Below, one piece after another: positions 52,835 through 64,000 of a stretch of 64,000 nt of DNA (its first letter is position 1; each line of letters starts with the position of its first letter). Position numbers and translations under genes: made by a program. The stretch lies in the NCBI RefSeq assembly GCF_030813055.1, contig NZ_JAUSTW010000012.1, positions 1-64,000 of the forward strand, read 5' to 3'. Below the pieces are notes generated by a model that had not been told where the DNA came from, did no database searches, and saw only the letters and a program-made list of their open reading frames with translations. This DNA is from Neobacillus ginsengisoli (GTDB taxonomy: Bacteria > Bacillota > Bacilli > Bacillales_B > DSM-18226).

Positions 52835-53485
52835 TTACAAAGAAAATTCTCGAACCTCTAAATATCTCTCTAGTTTTCGTTTTACACGTTGCAGGGCATT
52901 ATCAATAGATTTGACATGACGATTCAGTTCTTCAGAAATTTCTTGGTAGGACTGTCCATCTAAGTAAAGAGCTAAAACCTTTCTTTCTAAATCACTCAAC
53001 AATTCGGTCATTTTCACTTCAATATGATCAAATTCTTCCTGATTGATAATTAGCTCTTCAGGGTCAAGAACCTTTGCACCTGATAAAACATCCATCAATG
53101 TCCGGTCTGATTCTTCATCATATATAGGCTTGTCCAATGAAACATAGGAATTTAAAGGAATATGTTTTTGCCTTGTAGCAGTTTTAATCGCAGTGATAAT
53201 TTGACGGGTTATACATAACTCAGCAAACGCTTTGAAGGAAGTAAGTTTATCCTCCCGAAAGTCACGAATCGCCTTATAAAGACCAATCATACCTTCTTGG
53301 ACAATGTCTTCTTTATCTGCCCCAATTAAAAAATAGGATCTTGCTTTTGCTCGTACAAAATTTCGATATTTATGAATTAAAAAATCCAAAGCCTCCGTGT
53401 CACCTTGGTGCACTAAATCAACGATTTCTTCATCTTCCATTACAATGAAGTGTTCGTTGATTTTCATCCCGAATTCTGTACTCAA
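52835..53485 (-). CDS. sigH: RNA polymerase sigma-H factor (Spo0H)
   Basis: 216 aa sigma-70 family factor. Region 2 (FVRAKARSYFLIGADKEDIV, QEGMIGLYKAIRDF) and region 4 (YLDGQSYQEISEELNRHVKS) complete. Directs transition-phase and early sporulation genes. The TTG start (53483-53485) follows GGAGG; an ATG nine codons upstream would overlap that site. Confidence 0.97.
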   Translation of the reverse strand: MSTEFGMKINEHFIVMEDEEIVDLVHQGDTEALDFLIHKYRNFVRAKARSYFLIGADKEDIVQEGMIGLYKAIRDFREDKLTSFKAFAELCITRQIITAIKTATRQKHIPLNSYVSLDKPIYDEESDRTLMDVLSGAKVLDPEELIINQEEFDHIEVKMTELLSDLERKVLALYLDGQSYQEISEELNRHVKSIDNALQRVKRKLERYLEVREFSL

Positions 53486-53554
53486 CGTCGATCCCCTCCA
53501 CCGTACAAGCATAGATAGTATTAGTATACATCAGAATTTTTTTAATCTCAACGC

Positions 53555-54064
53555 TCATTTTTTCCCTCTGCGCCATTTTTCAAAAATTTCTGCCACTTCA
53601 TTACTAATCGGTATCTTGGATACTGGTTTTTTTTCTTGGATTTTCTTTACCTTTTTTTCAATTCCTTTTTCAATCAAAGACATTTCATGAAGCAGCTCAC
53701 GAGCGGATATTCTTAAGGCCCCTTGTCCGAAAATTGCCCATTGTTCCGTAAAATCGGAGGTGGCTACATGAATTTGCGTTTTCCGATTGTTTAAACTAAT
53801 AGCCATTTTTTCAATCCGCTCATCAGCTGTCTCATTTTCCTTTGTGAAAATCACGTCAACTTTATGATTTTTATATCTTTTCTCGGTCCCTTGAACAAAA
53901 TGTGCATCAAATACAACAATGACATGGAAACCGGAATATGCTTGGAATTCTGCCATCCTTTCCACTAAACGGTCCCGTGCGGCAGGCAAATCACGTTCCT
54001 TTAATGTCCTGAGCTCCGGCCATGCACCGATAATGTTATATCCGTCAACTAGCAGGATATCCAT
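53555..54064 (-). CDS. rae1: NYN-domain endoribonuclease Rae1 (YacP)
   Basis: 169 aa. NYN/PIN fold: ILLVDGYNIIGAWPEL at the N-terminus, ETADERIEKM and VATSDFTEQW with acidic residues for metal. Rae1 cleaves mRNA in the ribosomal A site in B. subtilis. 3 bp after rlmB. Confidence 0.95.
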   Translation of the reverse strand: MDILLVDGYNIIGAWPELRTLKERDLPAARDRLVERMAEFQAYSGFHVIVVFDAHFVQGTEKRYKNHKVDVIFTKENETADERIEKMAISLNNRKTQIHVATSDFTEQWAIFGQGALRISARELLHEMSLIEKGIEKKVKKIQEKKPVSKIPISNEVAEIFEKWRRGKK

Positions 54065-54067
54065 AAA

Positions 54068-54814
54068 CTATCCCCCAAGAGGATGACGATTTCGATAAAC
54101 CTCATACATGAGGAGTGCTGCTGCAACGGATGCATTCAACGAAGTTACTTTTCCTGTCATTGGTAAATGAATCAGAAAATCGCATTTATCCCTGACAAGC
54201 CTGCCCATTCCTTTTCCTTCACTGCCTATGACGAGCCCAAGTGGAAGTGTCCCATCAAACACGCGATAGTCTTCTTTTCCCTGGGCATCTGTTCCTGCAA
54301 TCCACACACCGCGTTCTTTTAATTCATCAATTGTCCTTGCCATATTTGTCACTCGTACGACCGGAATATATTCAATTGCACCTGTTGAGGCTTTAGCTAC
54401 TGTTGCGGTTAAGCCTACAGCCCTCCGTTTTGGAATAATAATTCCATGCGCCCCGACAGCATCTGCTGTCCTCATAATGGAGCCTAGGTTATGGGGATCC
54501 TCAATTTCATCCAACAGCAGAAAGAAAGGAGGTTCGTTTTTCTTTTCCGCAGCAGCAAATAAATCATCCAGTTCCGCATATTGATATGCTGCAACATAAG
54601 CGAGAACCCCTTGATGATTTTGATCCGTGATTTGATCGATTTTTTTCTTTGGTACAAATTGAACAATCACATTTGCTTCTTTTGCCAGCTGGGTGATTTG
54701 CTGCATTTGACCGCGCTGCGACCCTTCAGCAATAAGGATTTTATTAATATCTCTTTCTGATTTTAGTGCCTCAATCACCGGGTTTTTTCCGATGATGTAT
54801 TCTTCCTGATTCAT
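54068..54814 (-). CDS. rlmB: 23S rRNA (guanosine-2'-O)-methyltransferase RlmB-type (YacO)
   Basis: 248 aa SPOUT methyltransferase: N-terminal substrate-binding domain ([20 protein letters not shown]), then motifs [28 protein letters not shown] and [13 protein letters not shown]. The start overlaps the mrnC stop as ATGA. Exact rRNA target assumed from family. Confidence 0.95.
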   Translation of the reverse strand: MNQEEYIIGKNPVIEALKSERDINKILIAEGSQRGQMQQITQLAKEANVIVQFVPKKKIDQITDQNHQGVLAYVAAYQYAELDDLFAAAEKKNEPPFFLLLDEIEDPHNLGSIMRTADAVGAHGIIIPKRRAVGLTATVAKASTGAIEYIPVVRVTNMARTIDELKERGVWIAGTDAQGKEDYRVFDGTLPLGLVIGSEGKGMGRLVRDKCDFLIHLPMTGKVTSLNASVAAALLMYEVYRNRHPLGG

Positions 54815-55236
54815 CCTACTGTTCCTCCTTTCTCTTCAGCCACATACGAAAATGCCTTACGAATGAGTTCTTCTAACCGGTCCAATTCCCCCGTTAAATA
54901 AAGATATCCCATTAAAGCTTCAAACGCAGTACTGTAACGATACGTCTGGACATCCGTATTTTTCGGGATTGTCCCTGATTTTGCATTTCGTCCGCGCATT
55001 ACAACTGCTAATTCATTGTCAGAGAGAAGTTTATCATCCATCATCTGAAATAAAATTTGACATTGCGCTTTTGCAGATACATATTTCGTACCTGTACGGT
55101 GTAAGTGGTGCGGCTTCACTTTCCCGCTTTGAAGGAGGTGGCGCCTTACGTAGATTTCAAAGACAGCGTCTCCCATATAGGCAAGGGCAAGGCTATTTAA
55201 TTGTTTGGCATCCACTTTATTTTCATAATTAAGCAT
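54811..55236 (-). CDS. mrnC: mini-ribonuclease III
   Basis: 141 aa, RNase III catalytic domain without a dsRNA-binding domain: [20 protein letters not shown] with the catalytic Asp/Glu set. Matures 23S rRNA in Bacillus. Between cysS and rlmB. Confidence 0.96.
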   Translation of the reverse strand: MLNYENKVDAKQLNSLALAYMGDAVFEIYVRRHLLQSGKVKPHHLHRTGTKYVSAKAQCQILFQMMDDKLLSDNELAVVMRGRNAKSGTIPKNTDVQTYRYSTAFEALMGYLYLTGELDRLEELIRKAFSYVAEEKGGTVG

Positions 55237-55240
55237 TAAA

Positions 55241-56638
55241 TTAGCCTCTTTTCCATCTTGTCCCTTGCGCCGTATCCTCTAAAATAATATTCATTTCCTT
55301 TAATTGATCTCTAATTTGATCCGATAATTGAAAGTTCCGGTCCTTCCGCGCTTGAATTCGCTTTTCAATTAAGGCATCAATTTCTTCGTCTAACATTTCC
55401 TCATCTTCTATCGTTAGACCTAAAACATGGAATAATTGTTCAAATTCCGATAAGAAGGTATTGATTACTTCGACAGCTGTGTTTTTTTCCAAAAGATAAT
55501 AATTCGCTAGTTTTGAAAGCTCGAATAGGATAGAAATCGCTTTTGCAGTGTTAAAATCGTCATCCATATCTTTGATAAATTGGTCACGCAGCTCAGCTAT
55601 TTTATCCAGCCACTCTTGATTATTATCGGTTAAATCTGTGCTGGCCGATGCCCGGTGTTTTAAGTTTTGATAGGAGGTTGTTAATCTTTCAAATGCCGCC
55701 TTTGTACTCTCCAATAATTCTTCACTGTAATTGATTGGATTTCGATAATGCACCGATAACATAAAAAACCTTAATACTTGCGGATTATGTTTTTTAATGA
55801 TGTCATGGACTAGAACAAAATTACCGAGAGATTTGGACATTTTCTCATTATCAATGTTAATATAGCCGTTGTGCATCCAGTAATTTGCAAACGTCTTTCC
55901 TGATAGTGCTTCCGATTGAGCAATTTCATTCTCATGATGCGGGAATGTCAAATCCTGCCCCCCGGCATGAATATCGATGGTTTCACCAAGGTATTTTTTC
56001 GCCATTGCCGAGCATTCAATATGCCAGCCAGGTCTGCCAATTCCCCATGGGCTTTCCCAGAAGATTTCTCCTTCTTTCGCTGCCTTCCATAAAGCAAAGT
56101 CTAGATCATCCTGCTTTTTATCGCCAATTTCAATCCTTGCACCCACTCGTAATTCATCGATCGATTGATGGGAAAGTTTACCATAATCGTCGAATTTTCG
56201 AGTCCGGAAATATACATCTCCTTCGGATTCATACGCGTAGCCTTTTCCAATCAGTCGGCTAATAAAATCAATGATGATATCCATATTTTCCATTACCCGG
56301 GGATGAACAGTTGCCTTTTTGCAGCCCAGTGCGGAAACATCTTCAAAATAGGCATTAATAAATCGGTCAGCAATAGTCGGAACATCCTCCCCGAGTTGGT
56401 TTGCCGCACGAATCAATTTGTCATCTACATCTGTAAAATTGGAGACGTATTGAACCTCATAACCCCGATACTCAAAATACCGTCGTACCGTATCGAAGAC
56501 AATAGCAGGACGGGCATTCCCTATATGGATATAATTATAGACCGTAGGGCCGCAAACATACATTTTAACCTTTCCCTCTTCAAGGGGAACAAAAACTTCC
56601 TTTTTGCGTGTAAGTGTATTATAAAGTTGAATGGCCAT
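55241..56638 (-). CDS. cysS: cysteinyl-tRNA synthetase
   Basis: 465 aa class I synthetase. Zinc ligands include [15 protein letters not shown] (with HIGN), and the KMSKS loop is EKMSKSLGN. Start ATG 56636-56638 after AAAGGA; a start seven codons upstream is less likely. Overlaps cysE by 20 bp and is controlled with it by the Cys T-box. Confidence 0.97.
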   Translation of the reverse strand: MAIQLYNTLTRKKEVFVPLEEGKVKMYVCGPTVYNYIHIGNARPAIVFDTVRRYFEYRGYEVQYVSNFTDVDDKLIRAANQLGEDVPTIADRFINAYFEDVSALGCKKATVHPRVMENMDIIIDFISRLIGKGYAYESEGDVYFRTRKFDDYGKLSHQSIDELRVGARIEIGDKKQDDLDFALWKAAKEGEIFWESPWGIGRPGWHIECSAMAKKYLGETIDIHAGGQDLTFPHHENEIAQSEALSGKTFANYWMHNGYINIDNEKMSKSLGNFVLVHDIIKKHNPQVLRFFMLSVHYRNPINYSEELLESTKAAFERLTTSYQNLKHRASASTDLTDNNQEWLDKIAELRDQFIKDMDDDFNTAKAISILFELSKLANYYLLEKNTAVEVINTFLSEFEQLFHVLGLTIEDEEMLDEEIDALIEKRIQARKDRNFQLSDQIRDQLKEMNIILEDTAQGTRWKRG

Positions 56639-57287
56639 TGACTTTAATCCTTTCTTCACTTAATTCTTCAAGCTCTTGCCTTAGTTCATTTATTTCCATT
56701 TCCATTTCTCTTAAACGGTCGGCAATTGGATCCGGCAGGTCACAATGATTTAAATCCTTATTAATTCGTCTGCCATCCTGAATGACTACTCTTCCGGGAA
56801 CTCCGACAACGGTGGAATTTGGCGGAACTTCCTTCAAAACGACAGAGCCTGCACCAATTTTAGAATTTTCCCCAATGGTAATCGATCCAAGGACCTTTGC
56901 TCCCGTTGCAATCAAAGCATTATCTTTAATGGTCGGGTGCCGTTTCCCTTTTTCTTTACCGGTTCCCCCAAGGGTTACACCTTGAAAAACTGTCACATTG
57001 TCACCAATTTCACATGTTTCCCCAATCACAACTCCCATACCATGATCGATAAAAAACCTCCTGCCTATTTTTGCCCCGGGATGAATTTCAATCCCCGTAA
57101 AAAATCGGCTCACCTGCGAAATTACCCGTGCCAGGAAATAAAATTTTCGCTTATAGAAGGCATGCGCAAAACGATGTGCCCAAATCGCATGTAAACCTGA
57201 ATACGTTAAGATCACTTCTAAGTAACTTCTTGCTGCAGGATCTTGTTCAAAAACAACCTCAATATCTTCTTTAAATATTTTGAACAT
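56619..57287 (-). CDS. cysE: serine O-acetyltransferase
   Basis: 222 aa. N-terminal helical domain and a left-handed beta-helix of hexapeptide repeats (about residues 70-170: [20 protein letters not shown]). First step of cysteine synthesis. Start ATG 57285-57287 after GGGGGAAACC; the upstream alternative lies in the T-box terminator. C-terminal tail is longer than in B. subtilis. Confidence 0.96.
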   Translation of the reverse strand: MFKIFKEDIEVVFEQDPAARSYLEVILTYSGLHAIWAHRFAHAFYKRKFYFLARVISQVSRFFTGIEIHPGAKIGRRFFIDHGMGVVIGETCEIGDNVTVFQGVTLGGTGKEKGKRHPTIKDNALIATGAKVLGSITIGENSKIGAGSVVLKEVPPNSTVVGVPGRVVIQDGRRINKDLNHCDLPDPIADRLREMEMEINELRQELEELSEERIKVNGHSTL

Positions 57288-57304
57288 AGCCGGTTTCCCC
57301 CTTG

Positions 57305-57655
57305 AAAATTTTAAAAAAAACAAAAAGCGCCCCTGTCATATTGACAGAGACGCTTGGGCGCGGTTCCACTCTGATTAGACCGAAAGCTCATTCATACCGG
57401 GTAGCATATTTCCTAAATGGAAATCCTACGGACACCGCTTATTCCCTCCAGGGGCTTAAGGCTGAAGCTAAACATTGGTCTCACTCTACCTGTTAACGGA
57501 AAGGTTCCGCCCATGTCTACTTGGATTCGTATCGTTTCGAAACGGGGCTCAGAGGTGCATTTCAAAAAATGAGAGGCATAAACCACTTTCAGCCGATGAT
57601 GGTTTTCTCTTTAAAGCGTCATTCTTTTACTTTTCCTCTTCAACACTTTGTTACA
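57305..57655 (-). ncRNA. T-box leader, cysteine-specific
   Basis: Minus strand contains the conserved T-box AGAGTGGAACCGCG (about 57360-57373) followed by a terminator AAGCGTCTCTGTC / GACAGGGGCGCTTTTTG (57325-57355). Upstream Stem I ends with the specifier region GAAATGCACC; TGC is a Cys codon and fits the downstream cysE-cysS. Uncharged tRNA-Cys binding would prevent termination. Confidence 0.93.
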
Positions 57656-57674
57656 TATAAAATTACTTTCTTTT

Positions 57675-57703
57675 AATATATTATATTTTTGCTCCAATGT
57701 TAA
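57675..57703 (-). promoter_or_regulatory. promoter of the cysE-cysS T-box operon
   Basis: Minus strand TTAACA (57698-57703), 17 bases, TATATT (57675-57680), overlapping the gltX stop codon. Confidence 0.65.
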
Positions 57704-59157
57704 CTGATAATTTTATTTATTCTCATTTGAACCTTTGTTTTCCCTAAAAGTTCAATTGCTTGAGGAAGGTCAGGCCCGTGAGTTTGCCCTGTTACGGCAG
57801 CACGAATCGGCATAAAGAGATTTTTCCCCTTTTGACCGGTTGATTTTTGGACCGCTTTCATAGCAGCCTTAATTTCTTCTGCATGGAAGTTTGGCAATTG
57901 GTCAAGTTCTTGTGAAAATGCCTTTAAAACTTCCGGCACCTGTTCCCCTGAAAGAATTTCTTTCGCTTCTTCTTCATATTCTGCGTCGTCCTTAAAGAAC
58001 ATATCCGTAAGCTCGACAATCTCTGCACCAAAGCTCATTTTTTCCTGAAAAAGAGCAATTAAGCTTTTTGTCCATTGCTTCTGCTCATCGGTCATGTCCG
58101 TACTTAAACGGCCCGCTTTGATTAAGTGCGGCAACGCAAGGTCAACAACCCGGTCAATTTCAACCCTTTTCATGTATTGGTTGTTCATCCACAATAGCTT
58201 TTGCTTATCAAATAATGCCGGTGATTTCGATAAACGGCTTGCATCGAAAATCTCAATAAACTCGTTCTTAGAGTAGATTTCCTCCTCACCAGCAGGCGAC
58301 CAGCCAAGTAAGGTAATAAAGTTAAATAGCGCTTCTGGAAGATAGCCCAGCTCTTCGTATTGCTCAATGAACTGAATGATGGATTCATCCCGTTTGCTTA
58401 ATTTTCTACGACTTTCATTGACAATCAATGTCATATGACCGAAGACCGGCGGCTCCCAGCCGAAAGCTTCATACACAAGCAACTGTTTCGGAGTGTTTGA
58501 AATATGGTCATCCCCGCGAAGCACATGAGAGATGTCCATTAAATAATCATCAATGGTAACGGCAAAGTTATAGGTTGGCGTTCCGTCCTTTTTGACGATA
58601 ACCCAGTCGCCCATTCCTTCGGATTCAAAGGAAACAACACCTTTAACCATATCATCAAATGTATAGGTCCGTGCTTCCGGAACCAGGATACGAATGCTTG
58701 GCTTCCGGCCTTCGCTTTCAAATTGACTGCGTTCACTCGCCGATAAATGGCGGCATTTTCCAGAATACTGCGGCGTTTCGCCTCTTTCGGTCTGTGCTTC
58801 CCGCTCCACTTCCAGTTCCTCTTCCGTACAGTAACACTTATAAGCCTGGCCTGACTCCAGTAATTGATTATAATAGGTTTCATAAATGTCATTTCGTTCA
58901 GATTGTCGGTACGGGCCATATTCACCACCGACATCGACGCTTTCATCCCAATCAATTCCAAGCCATTTTAAATATTTTAACTGGCTCGCCTCTCCGCCTT
59001 CAATATTTCTCTTTTTATCGGTATCTTCTATACGGATAATAAATTTCCCGCCATTATTTCGGGCATATAAATAATTGAATAACGCGGTACGAGCATTTCC
59101 AATATGTAAATGTCCTGTTGGACTTGGTGCATATCTTACACGAACATCGTTTGTCAT
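57700..59157 (-). CDS. gltX: glutamyl-tRNA synthetase
   Basis: 485 aa class I synthetase. HIGH-type motif [14 protein letters not shown] at residues about 10-23, KMSKS-type motif RRKLSKRDE. In Bacillus it is non-discriminating and also charges tRNA-Gln for later amidation. Between ispF and the cysES T-box. Confidence 0.98.
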   Translation of the reverse strand: MTNDVRVRYAPSPTGHLHIGNARTALFNYLYARNNGGKFIIRIEDTDKKRNIEGGEASQLKYLKWLGIDWDESVDVGGEYGPYRQSERNDIYETYYNQLLESGQAYKCYCTEEELEVEREAQTERGETPQYSGKCRHLSASERSQFESEGRKPSIRILVPEARTYTFDDMVKGVVSFESEGMGDWVIVKKDGTPTYNFAVTIDDYLMDISHVLRGDDHISNTPKQLLVYEAFGWEPPVFGHMTLIVNESRRKLSKRDESIIQFIEQYEELGYLPEALFNFITLLGWSPAGEEEIYSKNEFIEIFDASRLSKSPALFDKQKLLWMNNQYMKRVEIDRVVDLALPHLIKAGRLSTDMTDEQKQWTKSLIALFQEKMSFGAEIVELTDMFFKDDAEYEEEAKEILSGEQVPEVLKAFSQELDQLPNFHAEEIKAAMKAVQKSTGQKGKNLFMPIRAAVTGQTHGPDLPQAIELLGKTKVQMRINKIIS

Positions 59158-59232
59158 CGCAATAATGCCTCCATCTTTCCCAATTGGTATTCATCTGATT
59201 TATTTTAACATTATGGTTTTCAGCAATAAAGA

Positions 59233-59715
59233 CTAAATATTAACCTTTTTCAATAAAACAACAGCTTGGGAAGCGATTCCTTCTCCTCGGCCGGTAAAGC
59301 CTAATTGCTCTGTAGTAGTTGCCTTTACATTAATTTGTTCAGGCGATGCTTCAAGTAATTCGGCAATTCTTTCTTTCATTTGTCCAATATAAGGTGCCAT
59401 TTTCGGCCTTTGGGCAATAATCGTACAATCGGCATTGACGAGCTCATACCCTTTTTCTTTGACCAACATCCAAACATGCTCCATTAGCTTCGAGGAATCA
59501 GCATCTTTAAAATTTGGATCTGTATCGGGAAAATGCTTACCAATATCGCCCTCACCAATCGCACCGAGGCAGGCATCTGCGACAGTATGTAATAAAACAT
59601 CTGCATCTGAGTGGCCTAAAAGACCTTTCTCGTACGGAATCGTTACTCCTCCAATAATAAGCGGCCGCCCTTCTGTTAATTGATGGACATCAAAGCCCTG
59701 ACCTATTCTGAACAT
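59233..59715 (-). CDS. ispF: 2-C-methyl-D-erythritol 2,4-cyclodiphosphate synthase
   Basis: 160 aa. Metal-binding GFDVHQL and [20 protein letters not shown] are present. MEP pathway of isoprenoid synthesis. ATG 59713-59715 after AAAGGAG at 8 bases; an ATG two codons earlier is too close. 14 bp after ispD. Confidence 0.97.
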   Translation of the reverse strand: MFRIGQGFDVHQLTEGRPLIIGGVTIPYEKGLLGHSDADVLLHTVADACLGAIGEGDIGKHFPDTDPNFKDADSSKLMEHVWMLVKEKGYELVNADCTIIAQRPKMAPYIGQMKERIAELLEASPEQINVKATTTEQLGFTGRGEGIASQAVVLLKKVNI

Positions 59716-59729
59716 ATGCAAAACTCCTT

Positions 59730-60413
59730 TTATGACTCTCTATTCTTTAGAATAGCCTCGGCAAAAAATAAATCTTCCGGTGTGGTTAATTTAATATTTT
59801 CGTAATCTCCTTCTACCATTGAAACGGGATAGGAGATTCGTTCAACTAAACTGGAATCATCGGTTCCAATAAAGTGATCCTCTTCAGCCTTTTTATATGC
59901 ATTAAGCAGGATTGAAATACGAAAAGCTTGTGGGGTTTGAACAGCCCACAAGCTAGATCGTTCGACAGTTTCCACAACCGCATTATCCCGTACCTTTTTC
60001 ATCGTGTCTTTCGCCGGGACTCCAATAATCGCTGCACCGGTTTTCTCCGCAGTTTCTGTTAACCGGCGTATCCGGTTCTTTTGGATAAATGGGCGTGCTG
60101 CATCATGCACCAGAATAATTCCCTCGGATTCTACCGTTTTCAATGCATTATAGATGCTATCCTGACGTTCTTTCCCACCAGGTACTAAATTTTTAACTTT
60201 TTCTATCCTATACTTCTTGAGTAAAGCATGAAATGCATCCTCGTCCTGAGGGTGAATCGCTAAAATAATTCCATCACAGTTCTCATCATCCTCAAATACC
60301 TTTAACGTATGAATCAGCACAGGCATTCCATTAAGCTCTAACAAAAGCTTATTTTTCCCTGCTCCCATTCTTTTCCCCTGCCCGGCAGCAGGGATAATCA
60401 CTTGATAGGACAT
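59730..60413 (-). CDS. ispD: 2-C-methyl-D-erythritol 4-phosphate cytidylyltransferase
   Basis: 227 aa nucleotidyltransferase: [37 protein letters not shown]. Precedes IspF in the same pathway, with IspE acting between them but encoded elsewhere. Confidence 0.97.
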   Translation of the reverse strand: MSYQVIIPAAGQGKRMGAGKNKLLLELNGMPVLIHTLKVFEDDENCDGIILAIHPQDEDAFHALLKKYRIEKVKNLVPGGKERQDSIYNALKTVESEGIILVHDAARPFIQKNRIRRLTETAEKTGAAIIGVPAKDTMKKVRDNAVVETVERSSLWAVQTPQAFRISILLNAYKKAEEDHFIGTDDSSLVERISYPVSMVEGDYENIKLTTPEDLFFAEAILKNRES

Positions 60414-60432
60414 ATTCTAACCCCGCTAATCT

Positions 60433-61521
60433 CTATAAAGCTTTTTCCAATAATTTAGGTTTAGCAAATATCATTCTGCCTGCAGATGTTTGAAGGACAC
60501 TGGTTACGAGAACATCTATTCTTTTACCAATGTATTCTCTTCCTTCTTCGACCACAATCATCGTTCCGTCATCTAAATAGGCGACACCTTGATGATACTC
60601 TTTTCCATCCTTGATCACTTGAACGGTTAATTCTTCTCCTGGAAGAACAACAGGCTTTACAGCATTTGCCAGATCATTAATATTTAAAACAAAAACATTT
60701 TGCAATTCACATACTTTATTAAGGTTGAAATCATTGGTTACAAGAATGCCGTTGGTAAGCTTAGCAAGTTTCACTAATTTACTATCAACCTCTTGGATTT
60801 CTTCAAAATCTCCCTCGTAAATTTCAACTTTTATTGCGAGTTCTTTCTGAATCCGATTTAAAATATCCAGGCCTCTTCGGCCGCGATTTCGTTTTAGAAC
60901 ATCAGAGGAATCCGCAATATGCTGCAGCTCCTCAAGCACGAATTGAGGAATGACAATCGTTCCTTCCAAGAATCCGGTCTGACATATATCAGCAACCCGT
61001 CCATCAATAATGACGCTGGTATCTAATATTTTCAAAGGATGGTTAGGGGTTTTTTCATTCTCCTCATCACCGGACTTTTTCTTCCCTATCCGGTTGGTAA
61101 AAAGATTTAAAAGCTCATCCCTTTTCTTAAATCCTACCTGAAAGCCGAGATAACCAAACAACAATGTCAGCAGAATAGGAGCAACAGCATTTAAAATAGG
61201 CACTTTGACAGCATTAAGAGCAAAACCAATCAAAAAGGCAACCAACAGCCCAAAAATCAGACCGATACTTCCAAAAAGGACTTCGGTAACAGGGACTTTA
61301 ATAAGCGAGTCTTCTGCCCATTTAATAAATTCAATTACATAATCCACTGCCCAAAAAGTAATAAGATAAAAAATAATAGCACCTAAAATAGCCGTGACAT
61401 ATGAGTTACTGACAATAGGAATGTCATTCATATTCATTACTTTCAACAATCCCGGTATTAATAAAATTCCGAGTGTTCCTCCGGTTATGAGGAAGCATGC
61501 TTGAACTATTCGTTTTAACAT
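60433..61521 (-). CDS. yacL: membrane PIN/TRAM-domain protein (YacL)
   Basis: 362 aa: four membrane segments (about 1-120), a PIN-like nuclease domain starting [16 protein letters not shown], and a C-terminal TRAM domain. Start ATG 61519-61521 after GGGGAGG. Family members are predicted ribonucleases; activity is inferred. Located between disA and ispD as in B. subtilis. Confidence 0.92.
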   Translation of the reverse strand: MLKRIVQACFLITGGTLGILLIPGLLKVMNMNDIPIVSNSYVTAILGAIIFYLITFWAVDYVIEFIKWAEDSLIKVPVTEVLFGSIGLIFGLLVAFLIGFALNAVKVPILNAVAPILLTLLFGYLGFQVGFKKRDELLNLFTNRIGKKKSGDEENEKTPNHPLKILDTSVIIDGRVADICQTGFLEGTIVIPQFVLEELQHIADSSDVLKRNRGRRGLDILNRIQKELAIKVEIYEGDFEEIQEVDSKLVKLAKLTNGILVTNDFNLNKVCELQNVFVLNINDLANAVKPVVLPGEELTVQVIKDGKEYHQGVAYLDDGTMIVVEEGREYIGKRIDVLVTSVLQTSAGRMIFAKPKLLEKAL

Positions 61522-61738
61522 TCCTTCACCTCCCCTACTCATTATAAACATATTCGCAAAATTGAAACCTGCGTTTGATGAATATTTTTCCTAATTGTAA
61601 TCGTCCTGAAACATATTTGTTTCCATTTAAAAAATGATGGAGCTATTTTCTCCTCATAGGGTAGCATTGGAAAAAACAAGTGTCAAACAATAGGAATATT
61701 CCTTCTTAGTATACCAGTAATTTCCTTTTCGATACAAT

Positions 61739-62812
61739 TTACAGCTGGCGATCCGTGTACAAGCGCTCTTTAATCAATTTAAAGCCCTCTTTGATTTTTT
61801 TCGCGCGAACTTCCCCTATTCCTTCCACTTCGTCAAGCTCTTCTACTGAAGCATAAATGATTTTCGATAGCTCACCAAAACAGCCGATAAGGTTTTCAAT
61901 GATGATTGTCGGGAGTCTCGGAATTTTATTAAGAATCCTATATCCGCGTGGATTTTTACTTTCATCAAGATGAACATATCCAAGATATCCGAGTAATTTT
62001 AATAAAACGGTATCTTCGATGGCTCCGTTGTTGGATATAGCTTGCATGCGCTGAAGAACCTCACGCGCCTTAATATCCCGCTCAAATGCATAATCTTTGA
62101 TGATGAGCGTCGTCTCCTCTTCCAAATCCGTTAAAATTTCATTCATTTGCAGACGAATAAGGCGGCCTTCTGTCCCAAGTTCATTTAAAAAGGCTAATAG
62201 TTCATTTTTTATCTTTAAAACCATTTCAAAGCGATGAAGTACAAGTAAAAAATCGTTATATGTAACGGATTCCTCAAACTCTAAAATGCTCAAATTAACG
62301 ATACTTTGCTCCAAAACAGATTTATATTTTTCAAGCGTCTGGATAGCCTGATTCGCTTTGGTTAAGATAACCGCAATGTCCTTTAGGGCATAGCGGAAAT
62401 TCCCCTGATACAATGTAATCACATTTCTTCTTTGGGAAATGGCGATAACCAGCGCCTTTGTTTGCTTTGCCACTCTTTCCGCGGTTCGATGGCGCATCCC
62501 TGTTTCCGAGGATGGAACTTCGTAGTCAGGTGCAAGCTGGGCATTGGCAAAAAGGATCTTATTTCCCGATTCATTTAGAATAATTGCTCCGTCCATCTTT
62601 GCCAATTCATATAAAAAGCTTGGCGAAAACGGACAATTAATTTGAAAACCGCCGTCTACTAAACTTTTCACTTTTTCATTATACCCAACAACAATAAGTC
62701 CACCGGTATTTGCCCGCAGTACATTATCAATTCCATCACGAATAGGTGTACCCGGAGCAACAAACTGTAATACTTCGCTTACGGTTTGCTCACCCAGTTT
62801 TTTCATTTCCAT
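61739..62812 (-). CDS. disA: DNA integrity scanning protein DisA (diadenylate cyclase)
   Basis: 357 aa. N-terminal DAC domain ([20 protein letters not shown] and GMRHRTAER, the RHR motif), a helical linker and a C-terminal RuvA-like HhH DNA-binding domain ([18 protein letters not shown]). Synthesises c-di-AMP and reports DNA lesions to sporulation. 3 bp after radA, which binds and modulates it. Confidence 0.97.
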   Translation of the reverse strand: MEMKKLGEQTVSEVLQFVAPGTPIRDGIDNVLRANTGGLIVVGYNEKVKSLVDGGFQINCPFSPSFLYELAKMDGAIILNESGNKILFANAQLAPDYEVPSSETGMRHRTAERVAKQTKALVIAISQRRNVITLYQGNFRYALKDIAVILTKANQAIQTLEKYKSVLEQSIVNLSILEFEESVTYNDFLLVLHRFEMVLKIKNELLAFLNELGTEGRLIRLQMNEILTDLEEETTLIIKDYAFERDIKAREVLQRMQAISNNGAIEDTVLLKLLGYLGYVHLDESKNPRGYRILNKIPRLPTIIIENLIGCFGELSKIIYASVEELDEVEGIGEVRAKKIKEGFKLIKERLYTDRQL

Positions 62813-62815
62813 CTG

Positions 62816-64000
62816 CTACCCTCCCAATGCTGCTTTCAATGCTTCACTAACGGATGCAACGCCAATCAATTCGACTCCTTTTGGACCCTTCCAACCGCCT
62901 AGATTATTAGCAGGCAGGATGACTCTCTCAAAACCAAGCTTTGCCGCTTCCTGGACTCGTTGTTCAATTCTTGAAACCCGTCTTACTTCCCCTGTCAAGC
63001 CTACTTCACCGATAATGCAATCTGTTGGTTTTGTTGGACTATCACGGAAGCTCGAGGCTATGCTCACAGCAATCGCCAAGTCAATTGCCGGTTCATCTAA
63101 TTTTACCCCTCCGGCCACTTTTAGATAGGCATCCTGGTTTTGCAAGAGCATCCCAATCCGCTTTTCCAAAACAGCCATTAACAAAGGTACACGATTGTGG
63201 TCAATTCCGGTTGCCATTCTCCTCGGATTCCCGAAACTGGTTGGTGAAATCAAGGCTTGAATTTCAACGAGAACCGGACGGGTCCCTTCCATCGAAGCTA
63301 CCACTGTTGAACCGGCTGCCCCTTGGGAGCGTTCCTCCAAAAATATTTCTGAAGGGTTTTCGACTTCATCAAGACCAAATTCTTTCATCTCGAAAATACC
63401 CATTTCATTGGTGGAGCCGAAACGATTTTTGACTGCCCTTAATATCCGATACGTATGATGCCGTTCACCTTCAAAATATAAAACGGTATCTACCATATGC
63501 TCGAGCAACCTTGGCCCGGCAATCGAGCCTTCTTTCGTCACATGCCCTACAATGAAAATAGCAATTCCTTTTGTTTTACCAATTCTCATTAATTCCGAGG
63601 TACATTCACGTACCTGTGAGACACTTCCCGGGGCTGAAGTAACATCCGGATGGAAGATTGTTTGAATTGAATCAATGATAACAAAGCTTGGGCTTGTATT
63701 TTCTATTGTCCTGTTAATTTCCTCTAAATTTGTTTCGGAATAAACGAGCAAATTTTTCGAAGAAATTCCTAATCGTTCCGCACGGAGCTTCGTTTGTCTC
63801 AAGGATTCTTCACCGGATATATATAAAACCTGATTTCCCTTTTGGGCAAGTTGTGATGATACCTGCAGTAGAAGAGTAGATTTCCCGATTCCCGGATCTC
63901 CGCCAATCAATACAAGTGAGCCCTTCACTACACCGCCGCCGAGGACACGGTTTAGTTCATTCAAGTCAGTAAGAATTCTTGGTTCATTTTCCATTTCGAT
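62816..64000 (-). CDS. radA: DNA repair protein RadA (Sms), 5' end outside window
   Basis: The frame is open to the right edge (codons for [11 protein letters not shown] at the border), so the N-terminal zinc finger lies outside. Seen here: RecA-like domain with Walker [11 protein letters not shown], the RadA-specific [11 protein letters not shown] motif and the C-terminal Lon-protease-like domain ([18 protein letters not shown]). Branch-migration helicase in recombination. An ATG at 63992-63994 is internal. Confidence 0.96.
   Translation of the reverse strand: MEMENEPRILTDLNELNRVLGGGVVKGSLVLIGGDPGIGKSTLLLQVSSQLAQKGNQVLYISGEESLRQTKLRAERLGISSKNLLVYSETNLEEINRTIENTSPSFVIIDSIQTIFHPDVTSAPGSVSQVRECTSELMRIGKTKGIAIFIVGHVTKEGSIAGPRLLEHMVDTVLYFEGERHHTYRILRAVKNRFGSTNEMGIFEMKEFGLDEVENPSEIFLEERSQGAAGSTVVASMEGTRPVLVEIQALISPTSFGNPRRMATGIDHNRVPLLMAVLEKRIGMLLQNQDAYLKVAGGVKLDEPAIDLAIAVSIASSFRDSPTKPTDCIIGEVGLTGEVRRVSRIEQRVQEAAKLGFERVILPANNLGGWKGPKGVELIGVASVSEALKAALGG

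Overview
The window is a chromosomal segment of a low-GC Firmicute of the family Bacillaceae. Three things point there: the B. subtilis-type gene order, sporulation genes (pdaB, kbaA, gerD, cwlD, sigH, disA), and strong AAAGGAGG-type ribosome binding sites with frequent TTG/GTG starts. The genus cannot be fixed from the sequence alone; something close to Bacillus, Neobacillus or Mesobacillus is plausible. Nearly everything is on the minus strand and is best read from right to left.

Right part (64000 to about 35700): radA (cut by the window edge), disA, a PIN/TRAM protein, ispD, ispF, gltX, a Cys T-box ahead of cysE-cysS, mrnC, rlmB, rae1, sigH, rpmG, secE, nusG, rplK-rplA, an L10 leader ahead of rplJ-rplL, a small methyltransferase, rpoB-rpoC, then rplGB-rpsL-rpsG-fusA-tuf. 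This is the conserved information-processing block of Bacillus, with readable sigma-A promoters (17-bp spacers) before cysE, rplK, rplJ, rpoB, rplGB and tuf.

Middle (35500 to 29780): a sulfate-assimilation operon lies between tuf and rpsJ. It has its own promoter, an S-box (SAM-I) riboswitch with terminator, a small YezD-like gene, then cysH-cysP-sat-cysC-cobA-sirB and a terminator. The S10-spc-alpha cluster follows with its own two promoters and runs from rpsJ to rplQ, then ecfA1-ecfA2-ecfT-truA and rplM-rpsI. rpoA carries an in-frame TGA at codon 31 inside a cluster of substitutions. This is a striking anomaly in an essential gene and is most simply a sequence or assembly error.

Accessory island (about 9640 to 6540): downstream of rpsI lies a decayed integrative element. 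The last roughly 65 bases of rpsI plus its terminator are duplicated at the far end of the island, where the rpsI copy carries a nonsense mutation. This is the footprint expected of an integrase that uses the 3' end of rpsI as its attachment site. Inside are two separated fragments of a tyrosine recombinase, a resolvase-type HTH remnant, a MerR-HTH/DUF3967 gene next to a decayed paralogue, matching palindromic operator candidates, an XRE repressor, a 31-aa membrane peptide, and a roughly 172-bp imperfect tandem repeat with identical 18-bp palindromes.

Left part (6400 to 1): a YebC-family regulator, ybaK, cwlD, salA, gerD, kbaA, pdaB and a small conserved-looking gene. At the left edge are tandem rRNA promoters P1 and P2 and the pre-16S leader; the 16S gene starts within the last few bases of the window and continues outside it.
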